Assembly (NCBI GenBank): GCA_002482965.1
Contig: DLGZ01000002.1
Coordinates: 1-64,000 of the forward strand
Source: Verrucomicrobiaceae bacterium UBA7681
GTDB taxonomy: Bacteria > Verrucomicrobiota > Verrucomicrobiia > Verrucomicrobiales > Verrucomicrobiaceae
Length of the DNA: 64,000 nucleotides
Direction: 5' to 3'
Shown here piece after piece: positions 52,085 through 60,246 of the stretch (position 1 is the stretch's first letter; every line of letters starts with the position of its first letter). Under the pieces are notes generated by a model, which saw nothing but the letters and a program-made list of their open reading frames with translations, had not been told where the DNA came from and did not search any database. The translations under genes and the position numbers were made by a program.

Positions 52085-52357
52085 GCTGGAAGGCTGGGAG
52101 TCAGACAGCAACGTCGCGAAGCAAAATCCACCGCCTGGGTGGCACGGGGTCAGGCTGCGGAGCCGCGAAGCGAAACCCGGGCACCTTGGGGCGGGCGGTT
52201 GAAGTTCCAATGTCCGAGTGACGAAGTGATTGCGGGAGCGTGGTCATTCGTCATTGATTACCTTTGCTCGGTTCTGCATTCGTTGTTCGATCACACATCG
52301 GCTCGCGATTCCAGAACGAGCTAAAGCTCTGGAGTACTTTCGTCATTCCCCTTCCCC

Positions 52358-53254
52358 ATGCCTCACCTCTTCGACTGGATCGCCGCTGCACGCCCGAAAA
52401 CTCTTGGAGCGGCCATTGCGCCTGTGGTGGTGGGTTGTGCGCTGGCGGCGAAGATTTCGGGGAGGTTCGACTGGTGGCTGGCCTTTTGCACGCTGGGAAG
52501 CTGCGGGGCATTGCAGATCGCGACGAATTTTTTCAATGACGCGCTGGATTCGATCAAAGGTGCGGACACGCAGGCACGCATCGGCCCACGGCGCATCACG
52601 GCCAGCGGTGTGGCCTCGCCGGGAGCGGTGAAGTTCGCCGCGTGGCTGATGCTGGCGGTGGCGACGCTGCTGGCGGTGCCGTTGTTTGAGGCGCGGGGGC
52701 TGCCGATTCTGTTCATCGGCATTCCATCGCTGTACTTCTGCTTTGGCTACACCGGCGGGCCGCTGCCGCTGGCGTATCGCGGACTGGGAGAGTTGTTTGT
52801 GATTTTGTTCTTCGGCTTCGTGGCGGTGACGGGCACCGCCTTTGTGCAAACTGGCGAGTGGTATGAGGCGGCGGTGGTGGCAGGTTTTCAAATCGGCTGC
52901 CTGAGCACGGTGCTTATTGCCATCAACAACCTGCGCGATGTCGTGGAGGACGGGCAAACTGGCAAGAAAACGCTGGCCGTGCGCTTCGGCGTGGGGTTTG
53001 CGCGGGCGGAGATTGTTGGACTCATCGTCGCAGCGCATGCGGCAGGGATTTACTGGTTTCAGCAGGGCTGGCCGCGTGCCTTCACGCTGCCGCTGATCAC
53101 GCTGCCCATCGGCCTGTTCGTGGCCTGGCGGGTGATCGCCGAACCGCCGAGCCGGGGGCATAACCGCCTGCTGGCGATGAGCGGGGGGCAACTGCTGCTG
53201 TTTGCCGCGCTGATGTGCTGGGCCATTGTGAAGGCACGCGACGTGATGCCTTGA
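52358..53254 (+). CDS. menA: 1,4-dihydroxy-2-naphthoate polyprenyltransferase
   Basis: 298 residues with about eight membrane helices. UbiA-family signature in NFFNDALDSIKGADTQ (metal-diphosphate site) and a second Asp-rich loop NNLRDVVEDGQTGKKTLAVRFG. MenA attaches the isoprenoid chain to DHNA in menaquinone synthesis, at the inner membrane. It begins a menA-menC-menE run and ends 52 bp before menC. The next two genes confirm the pathway assignment. Confidence 0.93.
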   Translation: MPHLFDWIAAARPKTLGAAIAPVVVGCALAAKISGRFDWWLAFCTLGSCGALQIATNFFNDALDSIKGADTQARIGPRRITASGVASPGAVKFAAWLMLAVATLLAVPLFEARGLPILFIGIPSLYFCFGYTGGPLPLAYRGLGELFVILFFGFVAVTGTAFVQTGEWYEAAVVAGFQIGCLSTVLIAINNLRDVVEDGQTGKKTLAVRFGVGFARAEIVGLIVAAHAAGIYWFQQGWPRAFTLPLITLPIGLFVAWRVIAEPPSRGHNRLLAMSGGQLLLFAALMCWAIVKARDVMP

Positions 53255-53306
53255 GAAAATGTCGAATGACGAATGCGGAATGACGAATGAAGGTCTCCGT
53301 CTCGAA

Positions 53307-54269
53307 ATGACGCCGCCCATTTACGTCCATGAATACCTCCTGCGCAGCGGGGTGGCGCTGAATGCGGTGTCGATGCGGCGGGTTTTTGCGGGTGCTCTGA
53401 TCTGTGTGGATGGCGGCTACGGCTGTGTGCATCCGTGGCCGGAGTTTGGGGATGCTCCGGTGGAGGAGCAGCTGCGTTTGCTCAACGAAGGGGTCACGAC
53501 TCCAGTGACGGCCATGGCGCTGCGTTGTGCGGAGATCGATGGCGCGGCACGGCGCGCGGGGGTGAGTTTGTTTGAGGGGCTGGAGATTCCGCGCAGCCAT
53601 TACTCCTGGAGTTTTGCCACGGACACCGAAGCGCAGACGGAGCGCGTGCTTGCAGAAGGATGGCCCGCGATCAAGGCGAAGGGGTTTGCGAACTACGGTG
53701 AGACAACGCGCTTCCTCGAAGGCTGCGCGAAGCGGTTTGAAGAGCAGGGCGTGCGGCTGCGGGTGGATTTCAACGGCGTGCTGGACCGGCTGACGTTCGG
53801 GAAGTTCATCGAGTTCATGCCACTACGGGTGTACCGTGCGCTGGATTTTGTGGAGGATCCCTTTCCGTATGATGCGGAAGCATGGGAGGCCGTGCGGCAA
53901 AAGTGGGGCGTGAAGCTGGCACTCGACAAAGGCTGGAGGGACGGCACTCAGGGATTTGATGCGGTGGTAGTCAAACCGGCGCGGCGAGACTGGCGTATCG
54001 TGGCGCAAACCCACCCGCAGCACCCGCTGGTGCTCACGTCGGCAATGGACCATGCGCTTGGCCAGATGTTTGCGGCGTATGAGGCGGCCGTGGCGCTGTC
54101 CGAGGGGCAGTCCCTTGATTTTTGCGGGCTGTGCACGGAGCATTTGTTTGAGAAGGACGCATTCTTTGAGCGTGTGACTTCGAATGGCGGCCATTTGTCG
54201 GCGGACCGCAGCGGCGGAGGCTTGGGATTTGGCGAAGTTCTGGAGGGTTTGCCATGGCGACGGCTTTGA
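53307..54269 (+). CDS. menC: o-Succinylbenzoate synthase
   Basis: 320 residues, an enolase-superfamily lyase that dehydrates SHCHC to o-succinylbenzoate for menaquinone. Catalytic features: IKAKG (general base Lys), RVDFNG and FVEDPFPYD (metal ligands) and the second Lys in VVVKPARRDW. I chose the ATG at 53307. The upstream ATG at 53259 lies in ATGACGAATG-type direct repeats (53259-53290) that look intergenic. The 3' end overlaps menE by 16 bp. Confidence 0.88.
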   Translation: MTPPIYVHEYLLRSGVALNAVSMRRVFAGALICVDGGYGCVHPWPEFGDAPVEEQLRLLNEGVTTPVTAMALRCAEIDGAARRAGVSLFEGLEIPRSHYSWSFATDTEAQTERVLAEGWPAIKAKGFANYGETTRFLEGCAKRFEEQGVRLRVDFNGVLDRLTFGKFIEFMPLRVYRALDFVEDPFPYDAEAWEAVRQKWGVKLALDKGWRDGTQGFDAVVVKPARRDWRIVAQTHPQHPLVLTSAMDHALGQMFAAYEAAVALSEGQSLDFCGLCTEHLFEKDAFFERVTSNGGHLSADRSGGGLGFGEVLEGLPWRRL

Positions 54270-55381
54270 TCCTGAAGCCTGAGTTTTGGCATGACGGCAG
54301 CGTGTGGATCGCAGAGCCTGCGCCTTCCGATGAAGGGCGTGCGCTGGCAGAGTTCGCACGGCATGAACTGCAGATGCAGGACGCGTGTTTTTTTCAAACG
54401 AGCGGAACTGAAGGCTCACGCAAATGGGTGGGGCTGACGAAGGAGGCACTGCAAATTTCTGCACGGGCGGTGATCGCGCATTTCAACATCGCCACACGTG
54501 ATCACTGGCTGCTGGCGCTGCCGATTCACCATGTGGGTGGTTTCGGGGTGCTCGCCCGCTCGTTTGTATGCGGCAGCCGAGTCACTGAACAGGTGGGCAA
54601 ATGGAACGCTGCCGAGTTTGTGCAGAAGTGTGAAGAGGTGGGAGCCACGCTCGCATCGCTGGTGCCCACGCAGATTTTTGATCTGGTGGCGGCCAAGCTG
54701 ACTGCACCTAAATCCATGCGCGTCGTTTTGGTGGGAGGCGGTGCACTGAACCGCGAACTGGAAACTGCTGCGCTGCAACTCGGCTGGCCCATTCACCGCA
54801 CGTATGGGATGACAGAAACGGCTTCTGGAGTGGCCGCCCAACCAACCCCGGGTGCAGACATGAAGGTGCTGCCCATCTGGCAGGTGAGCACGGATGCGGA
54901 GGGGGTGCTCAGCGTGCGTGGAGAAGCGCTGGCCACTGGATATGCCACCTGCACCGAAGGTGCATGGCACTGGGAGGCTATTCCCGCCGACACGGGGCTG
55001 CGTACTCGCGACCGCGTGGAAGTCCTGGAGGTTGAAGACAGGCGCTTCATCCGCTTCTTGGGCCGTGAATCTGGCACCGTGAAAATTCTTGGCGAGCTGG
55101 TGGCGCTGGAGCCGATCCAGGATCAAATCGAAGCCCTGAAACTCACGCTTGGATTGCATGGGTCGGATGCGGCGGTGTGTGACGTTGCCGATCCGCGCAA
55201 AGAAAGCCGTCTGGTGCTGGCGGTGAGCGGGATGGACGCGTCAGATGCCGCACGGCTACAAAAAGGCCTCAACGAAACGTTGAGGCCCTTGGAGCACCTT
55301 CAGGAGATGCGTCTTGTTAATACCATTCCCCGAAGCGAACTCGGCAAAGTGCGGCTGGCGGACCTGCGCGCACTGCTTTGA
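54254..55381 (+). CDS. menE: o-Succinylbenzoate-CoA ligase (short form)
   Basis: 375 residues, shorter than the usual 450-500. AMP-binding adenylate-forming fold: P-loop-like FFQTSGTEGSRKWVGLTK near residue 47, LPIHHVGGFGVLARSF, the A5 motif RTYGMTETASGVA and GRESGTVKILGELVAL towards the C-terminal lid. It activates OSB to OSB-CoA. It overlaps menC by 16 bp. Codons about 336-345 contain the inverted repeat 55265-55287, which on the minus strand is a terminator of the convergent gene. Confidence 0.88.
   Translation: MATALILKPEFWHDGSVWIAEPAPSDEGRALAEFARHELQMQDACFFQTSGTEGSRKWVGLTKEALQISARAVIAHFNIATRDHWLLALPIHHVGGFGVLARSFVCGSRVTEQVGKWNAAEFVQKCEEVGATLASLVPTQIFDLVAAKLTAPKSMRVVLVGGGALNRELETAALQLGWPIHRTYGMTETASGVAAQPTPGADMKVLPIWQVSTDAEGVLSVRGEALATGYATCTEGAWHWEAIPADTGLRTRDRVEVLEVEDRRFIRFLGRESGTVKILGELVALEPIQDQIEALKLTLGLHGSDAAVCDVADPRKESRLVLAVSGMDASDAARLQKGLNETLRPLEHLQEMRLVNTIPRSELGKVRLADLRALL
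55260..55287 (-). terminator. Intrinsic terminator within the menE coding region
   Basis: On the minus strand: GGCCTCAACG-TTT-CGTTGAGGCC, a perfect 10-bp stem, then TTTTT. It lies about 100 bp downstream of the stop of the minus-strand gene 55391-55999, which it would end. It is coding in menE. Confidence 0.8.
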
Positions 55382-55390
55382 AACTTGCGT

Positions 55391-55999
55391 TTATTCCTTC
55401 GGAGCCGAGCCATCCAGCGGGGTGATGACTGGGCGATCTTTCATCTCGGGGGAGATGAGGTAGTTTTTCGGGTTGGCCGGATCGGTGATGAAGGAGATGA
55501 GGAAGAGCTCTTCGATCTTGTCTGTGAGTGTTTCCTGAGAAGTGCGAACGGTGGCGTGGACGTAGCCCTTGTCCTTTTCTGCGACGAGCCCGAGCACGGT
55601 GACTTTGAGCGTCTCCTGCTTCCGCTTGGTGGCTTCAGGGGTGAGCTTGAGCTTTTTGTGCCAGGCTTCGCGATCCACCTGATAGAACTCCTGCGGCGAC
55701 ATCTTTTTGAGATCAGCCACACCTTTCACATCGTAGCCGGAGAGCATGTTCTCCTCGTCGGTCATGGTCGGTGCGTTTTCGATGATGCTAACCGTTTCAC
55801 GCTGACGACGCTCCAGAGAAGCGGGCACCAGCAATTGCGATGCTGTTTTCCAGTCCTGCTGAACAACGGCGGTCAGGTATTTTTTCACCAGAGCGGCGCA
55901 AGGGTGATCCAGTGGCAACTGCTCCGCCTGGACCGGCAAAACGGTGAGGCTGAGAAGGGAGACAGCGAAGAGGGAACGAAGGAAAAAACGCACGTGCAT
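55391..55999 (-). CDS. Secreted hypothetical protein
   Basis: 202 residues from the ATG at 55999. Signal peptide (MHVRFFLRSLFAVSLLSLTVLPVQA), then a helical, charged region (ALVKKYLTAVVQQDWKTASQLLVPASLERRQ) and a mixed C-terminal part (KVTVLGLVAEKDKGYVHATVRTSQETLTDKIEELFLISFITDP). This could be an NTF2/DUF4878-like fold, in which such helix-strand order is common, but I am not certain. It converges with menE, 9 bp apart. Its terminator lies inside menE (55260-55287). Confidence 0.7.
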   Translation of the reverse strand: MHVRFFLRSLFAVSLLSLTVLPVQAEQLPLDHPCAALVKKYLTAVVQQDWKTASQLLVPASLERRQRETVSIIENAPTMTDEENMLSGYDVKGVADLKKMSPQEFYQVDREAWHKKLKLTPEATKRKQETLKVTVLGLVAEKDKGYVHATVRTSQETLTDKIEELFLISFITDPANPKNYLISPEMKDRPVITPLDGSAPKE

Positions 56000-56192
56000 A
56001 GAAAAGTTGGAAGTCGGGGAGGGTTTGTAGCCGCTGGCGGAATGCCCGTCAAATAAAGAAAGCCGGACGGCCAGAGAGGCGGTGTACTGCGTATAAGAGA
56101 ATGACAACTTGGTGCGTCCGCAGGATTTTTCTTTTCTTTGTGAACAATTCGGGCCTATTTAACGACAAAGCAGACTGTTACATGACAACATT

Positions 56193-56429
56193 ATGAAACA
56201 CCTCATCTTCTCTATCATTACTGCTGCTAGCATTTCATCCTGCGCCACCGGCCCAGGTGCACAACAGGGGGCAGTCATTGGCGGCCTCGGCGGAGCTGCC
56301 GTCGGCGGCATCATTGGGTCTCAAAGTGGTCGTGGCCTCGAAGGCGCACTCATCGGTGGCGGCCTCGGAGCCTTGGGCGGCAACGCCATAGGCAATGCCC
56401 AGGATCGTCGTCGCGGCTACTACTATTAA
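56193..56429 (+). CDS. Glycine-zipper lipoprotein
   Basis: 78 residues: a short lipoprotein signal with lipobox SISSC (Cys about 17), then a glycine-zipper (GAVIGGLGGAAVGGIIGSQSGRGLEGALIGGGLGALGG) and a YYY end. Glycine-zipper segments insert into or pack against the outer membrane in OmpA-like and SlyB-like proteins. It is followed 45 bp later by a close paralogue with the same core, a tandem duplication. Function is unknown. Confidence 0.85.
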   Translation: MKHLIFSIITAASISSCATGPGAQQGAVIGGLGGAAVGGIIGSQSGRGLEGALIGGGLGALGGNAIGNAQDRRRGYYY

Positions 56430-56474
56430 GTCTTTCCAACCACCAAATTCTTCTCACACATCCAACAAACAAAC

Positions 56475-56786
56475 ATGAAAAATAGTCTTCTCACCCTTCT
56501 AACAGCCGTTTCACTGGTCTCCTGTGCTACGGGTCCAAATGCACAAACAGGCGCTGTACTCGGTGGCCTCGGCGGTGCCGCCGTCGGTGGCATCATCGGC
56601 AATCAAAGTGGTCGTGGCCTCGAAGGCGCTCTCATTGGCGGCGGTATCGGTGCCTTGGGCGGCAACGCCATTGGCAATTCCCGTGACCAGCGCAACTACT
56701 ACCAAGGCCAGCAGCAGCAAGGCTATCGTGGACGCCAGCAGCAACAGGGCTACTACGACCGCAACGGCAACTACCACTACTACTAA
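56475..56786 (+). CDS. Glycine-zipper lipoprotein with Gln/Tyr-rich tail
   Basis: 103 residues, paralogous to 56193-56429. Lipobox SLVSC, an almost identical glycine-zipper, then a Q/Y/R-rich low-complexity tail (YYQGQQQQGYRGRQQQQGYYDRNGNYHYY) that the shorter copy lacks. The tail may be disordered or adhesive; this is inference. The gene is followed by the terminator 56827-56873, which overlaps the start of gtrA-like 56838-57347. Confidence 0.85.
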   Translation: MKNSLLTLLTAVSLVSCATGPNAQTGAVLGGLGGAAVGGIIGNQSGRGLEGALIGGGIGALGGNAIGNSRDQRNYYQGQQQQGYRGRQQQQGYYDRNGNYHYY

Positions 56787-56826
56787 ACGCATCGCATCTT
56801 TGCTTGCAGAGCAACGATCCCCGGAG

Positions 56827-56873
56827 AGCCTCACCTGATGATGTCAAAAATCGGTGAGGCTTTTCTATTTTTT
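56827..56873 (+). terminator. Intrinsic terminator overlapping the GtrA start
   Basis: AGCCTCACC (56827-56835) and GGTGAGGCT (56853-56861) form a perfect 9-bp stem with a 17-nt loop that contains the ATGATG start codons of the next gene, followed by TTTTCTATTTTTT. It would end glycine-zipper transcription and could also regulate gtrA. Confidence 0.65.
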
Positions 56874-57347
56874 CGTGAGAACGACTGGCGTGCGATTGTG
56901 GTGCGTCTGAACACGCGTGACACACATCCGCTGATCCAGTTCATCAAGTATGGCATCTGCGGTGTGGGATCGCTGACCCTAACCACGGCGATCTTTTATG
57001 CGCTGTCCAGATGGGGAACGTATCCTGCTCTCGTCAGCAGCGGTGTGTCCGATGAGGTGCGTGCGCTCCACAGCATCTACAACAACATCATCGCCTTTTT
57101 CTTTGGCAACATCTTTGCCTATGTGACCAATTCCCTGTGGGTATTCACCCCCGGACGGCATCACCGGGTGCTTGAGTTTGTTTATTTTTCGGTGGTCAGT
57201 TCGACGGGGTTTGCCATCGGCCTGCTCTCCGGGCCGTACCTCATCAAGTGGTACGGCATCAGCACATTGACCGCGCAGTTGCTGCTGATCATTTCGTCCA
57301 CTCTGGTGAATTTCATTTGCCGGAAGCTCTTTGTTTTCAAGGGCTAA
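56838..57347 (+). CDS. GtrA-family membrane protein
   Basis: 169 residues with four hydrophobic helices. The GtrA-type pattern FIKYGICGVGSLTLTTAIFYAL appears at about residue 34, then NIIAFFFGNIFAYVTNSLWVF and LINFICRKLFVF-like C-terminus (LVNFICRKLFVFKG). GtrA proteins are thought to flip lipid-linked sugars for surface polysaccharide modification. The two possible starts (56838, 56841) lie in the loop of the terminator hairpin 56827-56873. The gene is followed 2 bp later by trmL. Confidence 0.85.
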   Translation: MMSKIGEAFLFFRENDWRAIVVRLNTRDTHPLIQFIKYGICGVGSLTLTTAIFYALSRWGTYPALVSSGVSDEVRALHSIYNNIIAFFFGNIFAYVTNSLWVFTPGRHHRVLEFVYFSVVSSTGFAIGLLSGPYLIKWYGISTLTAQLLLIISSTLVNFICRKLFVFKG

Positions 57348-57349
57348 GC

Positions 57350-57811
57350 ATGCTTAACATCGTCCTCTTTCAGCCGGAGATTCCGCACAACACAGGAGCC
57401 ATCGGGCGGCTTTGCCTGGCCACGAATGCGCGGTTGCATCTGGTCAAACCGCTTGGCTTCAGCCTAGAGGACAAGCAACTCAAGCGCGCCGGACTGGACT
57501 ACTGGCAGGAGGTGGATGTGCGGGTCTGGGAGACCTGGGAAGAGATGGCGGCGGAGATTCCTGCCGAGGCCGCGTGCTACTTCATCGAATGCCAGGGCGA
57601 CCACACCTACTGGGAAGCCGACCTCACAGCCACAGAGATTTTCCTCGTTTTCGGCCCGGAAACACGCGGCATCCCGACCTCGGTGATCCAGCCGGAGCGC
57701 TGCCTGCGCATCCCGATGCAGGGCACGCGAAGCCTAAATCTGGCCACCGCAGCGGGCATCGTGATGTATGAGGCGCTCAGACAACGCACGCTGGCGGGCA
57801 TCATGCCTTGA
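57350..57811 (+). CDS. trmL: tRNA (cytidine/uridine-34-2'-O)-methyltransferase TrmL
   Basis: 153 residues, the compact SPOUT enzyme form. MLNIVLFQPEIPHNTGAIGRLC begins the knot fold; FGPETRGIP and MQGTRSLNLATAAGIVMYEAL form the SAM-binding trefoil. TrmL methylates the ribose of the wobble base in tRNA-Leu isoacceptors. It starts 2 bp after the GtrA-like stop. The longer ORF from 57248 overlaps GtrA and is excluded. Confidence 0.93.
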   Translation: MLNIVLFQPEIPHNTGAIGRLCLATNARLHLVKPLGFSLEDKQLKRAGLDYWQEVDVRVWETWEEMAAEIPAEAACYFIECQGDHTYWEADLTATEIFLVFGPETRGIPTSVIQPERCLRIPMQGTRSLNLATAAGIVMYEALRQRTLAGIMP

Positions 57812-57847
57812 CGCCGCGTGGCATCTGCGGAGCGTACACAAAATTAC

Positions 57848-58525
57848 ATGAGCCAGGAAGCAGCCCCACTTGCCGCACACGACGTGCACCGTACCTACCA
57901 CCTTGCCGGGCATGATCTGCCCGTGCTTTGCGGCGTGAATGTCGAAGTCGCCGCCGGAGAAAAGGTGTTCCTCTGCGGCCAGTCCGGCGCAGGCAAAACC
58001 ACTCTGCTCTACGTCCTCGGCGGGCTGGAGCAGCCCACTTCGGGTGATGTGCTCGTGCATGGCCGCTCGCTTTATCAGGCGGCGGCGGCGGAGCGTGCAC
58101 GCACGCGCAACGAGGTCATGGGATTTGTTTTCCAGCATTACTTCCTGCTGCCGGAACTCACGGCGTTGGAAAATGTGATGCTGCCGGCCATGATCGGCGG
58201 CAAAAAAGGGGAGACACGTGCCCGTGAACTGCTGGACAAGGTGGGCCTCAGCGCACGCCTCCAGCACCTGCCAACCGAACTTTCCGGCGGCGAGCAGCAG
58301 CGCGTTGCCATCGCCCGCGCGCTTATCAACAACCCCGGCATCATCTACGCCGACGAACCCACCGGCAACCTCGATGCGAGCACCGGCAGCGGCGTCATCG
58401 ACATGCTGATGCAGGTCGTCGATGAGGCCAAAAAAACACTCATCGTCGTCACTCATGATCAAACCCTGGCCAAGCGCGGTGACCGCCGTCTTCTGCTCAA
58501 AGAAGGAAAGTTGGAAGAAGGTTGA
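57848..58525 (+). CDS. LolD-like ABC transporter ATP-binding protein
   Basis: 225 residues: Walker A GQSGAGKTT, signature LSGGEQQRVAIARAL and Walker B IIYADEPTGNLD, with the H-loop in VVTHDQ. It belongs to the MacB/LolD/FtsE group, whose partners are FtsX-like permeases that do work across the envelope. No permease gene is adjacent: the flanking genes are trmL and a GH75-like protein. LolD (lipoprotein sorting) is a guess from sequence type only, so no symbol is assigned. Confidence 0.88.
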   Translation: MSQEAAPLAAHDVHRTYHLAGHDLPVLCGVNVEVAAGEKVFLCGQSGAGKTTLLYVLGGLEQPTSGDVLVHGRSLYQAAAAERARTRNEVMGFVFQHYFLLPELTALENVMLPAMIGGKKGETRARELLDKVGLSARLQHLPTELSGGEQQRVAIARALINNPGIIYADEPTGNLDASTGSGVIDMLMQVVDEAKKTLIVVTHDQTLAKRGDRRLLLKEGKLEEG

Positions 58526-58570
58526 TGCACTCGCCTTGGGACTGAAACGAGATTAGACTTCTACACGCGT

Positions 58571-60208
58571 ATGTCTTCGGAATCTCCCATGCCCGACACG
58601 GGCACCCCTCCCCCCTATGGATCGCAACGCCAGAAGCGCGGCTGCTTTGGCTCGTTCATCCGCCTGCTGTTTTTACTCTCCCTGCTCATCGCGCTGGTGC
58701 TGCCATTCACCCCTTTTGCCGGCAAGATCAAACAAGGCATCCAGGACATCGTCGCCTCTGCACGGAGCACGAAGGAGCGCATCGTCACGCGTGACGTGAT
58801 GCGCGATGTGATCAAAGAAGTTCCCGTCTTTAAAGAAGTGACCAAAGAGGTCATCCGCGAAGTCCAGCCACCGCTGCCAGAGAAGTACATTCCCCGCAAA
58901 GACATCGACGTGGCCACGCTCTTCAACGGCATCACGGTCAAAACAAACCTGATCACCGAACAGGGCAGTTTTGCCAGCCTGGAACGGCTTGATCCCGAGG
59001 CCTACAAGGCGGAGTTCCAGCTCAGCATCCGCGTGCCGAAGGCGAACCAGACTTTGGACGAACTTTCCCGCATCAACAAAAACCTGCCCGGCATCCTGCC
59101 CGGGCTCGAGGTCATGCTGCCTGCGGCGAAGGTCAGCGGCTTCTACCACAAGCTCTACGAGAATAAAACCAACCGCGTGCAGAACGAACTCACGCGCCTC
59201 AGTAAAATCCTCGACCGTCACAACTTCTACGACACCGAGACCATCCTCGAACTGACTCACCCGGCCACACAGCGGCGGGCCCTGCTCATTCAGTCGGAGA
59301 TGGACGTCGTGGCGGACGGCTCAGACGGTGACCGCATGCCGACGCTGGACGAGTACATCTACCTCTCTGACTACTACCAGCCCTTCACCAGCTATGCTTG
59401 GGCAAAGACGACGAAGACCCCCAACCCGCTCCTTGCCAAATGGGAGGACCGCCTGCAAAAAGCGCAGGATGAATACGCAAAAAAAGGTCTGAGCTCATCA
59501 CGCAATCGAGATCTCAAGGTCATGATTGATCAGCTCAAGCTCGAGGTCGCCGACTTCAAGGTGCGCAGCAGCCTCATCGCGGACAAGGACCCCTTCATTG
59601 TCCTCTCGCTGCTGTTTCGTGGCTACGGGGATCAGAACAAATTCACGCCGCAGATGGGCGACTACGCCGCCGTCATTCACGAAGGCAAAATCTATCCCGC
59701 CATCTGCGGCGACTACGGACCCAGTTTCAAAATGGGCGAAGCTTCGCTGCGCATGGCCAAAACCATCAATCCCAAGGCCACGCCCTACATCCGCCCCGAG
59801 AGCGATCTCAAGGTCACCTACCTTATCTTTCCCGGCACGGCTGAAAAAGAGCGCAGCGCGCCCGATCTCGCCAAATGGCGGGAGAAATGCCTGGCCCTGC
59901 TGGGGGAAGTCGGCGGCGTGGGAGCTGGTTATGAACTGTACACCTGGGAAGACCCGTTCAAGAAGCCTGAGCCTCCACCCGTCACGCCTCCGTCGAGCAA
60001 TGATACCGTCACCCCAGGCACTCCCGGAACACTAACTCCGTCGGCAGAGTCCCCTGCCATGTCCCCTCCCCTGCAAGCACCACCCACTTCGCCGATCATT
60101 CTCACTCCTATCGAGCCACGACCCGAAGCGACGAAATCCGGCGAAGCCAAGGCGGCAACGAAGGCTGCGCCTGCCAAATCGGATGGAACGAAAGTGAAGA
60201 AAAAGTAA
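58571..60208 (+). CDS. Membrane-anchored protein with GH75-chitosanase-like domain
   Basis: 545 residues. One N-terminal helix (SFIRLLFLLSLLIALVLPFTPF), a helical stalk of charged heptads (IVTRDVMRDVIKEVPVFKEVTKEVIREVQ), two helical segments, and a region at about 215-430 resembling GH75 chitosanases: QSEMDVVADGSDGDR (acidic pair) and later IYPAICGDYGPSFKMGEASLRMA. A Pro/Lys-rich C-terminus follows. If the resemblance holds, it may cut an amino-sugar polymer at the cell envelope. Evidence is motif-level and should be treated as tentative. Confidence 0.65.
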   Translation: MSSESPMPDTGTPPPYGSQRQKRGCFGSFIRLLFLLSLLIALVLPFTPFAGKIKQGIQDIVASARSTKERIVTRDVMRDVIKEVPVFKEVTKEVIREVQPPLPEKYIPRKDIDVATLFNGITVKTNLITEQGSFASLERLDPEAYKAEFQLSIRVPKANQTLDELSRINKNLPGILPGLEVMLPAAKVSGFYHKLYENKTNRVQNELTRLSKILDRHNFYDTETILELTHPATQRRALLIQSEMDVVADGSDGDRMPTLDEYIYLSDYYQPFTSYAWAKTTKTPNPLLAKWEDRLQKAQDEYAKKGLSSSRNRDLKVMIDQLKLEVADFKVRSSLIADKDPFIVLSLLFRGYGDQNKFTPQMGDYAAVIHEGKIYPAICGDYGPSFKMGEASLRMAKTINPKATPYIRPESDLKVTYLIFPGTAEKERSAPDLAKWREKCLALLGEVGGVGAGYELYTWEDPFKKPEPPPVTPPSSNDTVTPGTPGTLTPSAESPAMSPPLQAPPTSPIILTPIEPRPEATKSGEAKAATKAAPAKSDGTKVKKK

Positions 60209-60246
60209 GCGTGTCGAGGCTTGGCAGCCCGTCTGCGTGACGATAC

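Noticed and set aside
53259..53306. Upstream extension of menC
   Set aside because: Consists of ATGACGAATG-like direct repeats that look intergenic; the conserved fold starts at the Met at 53307.
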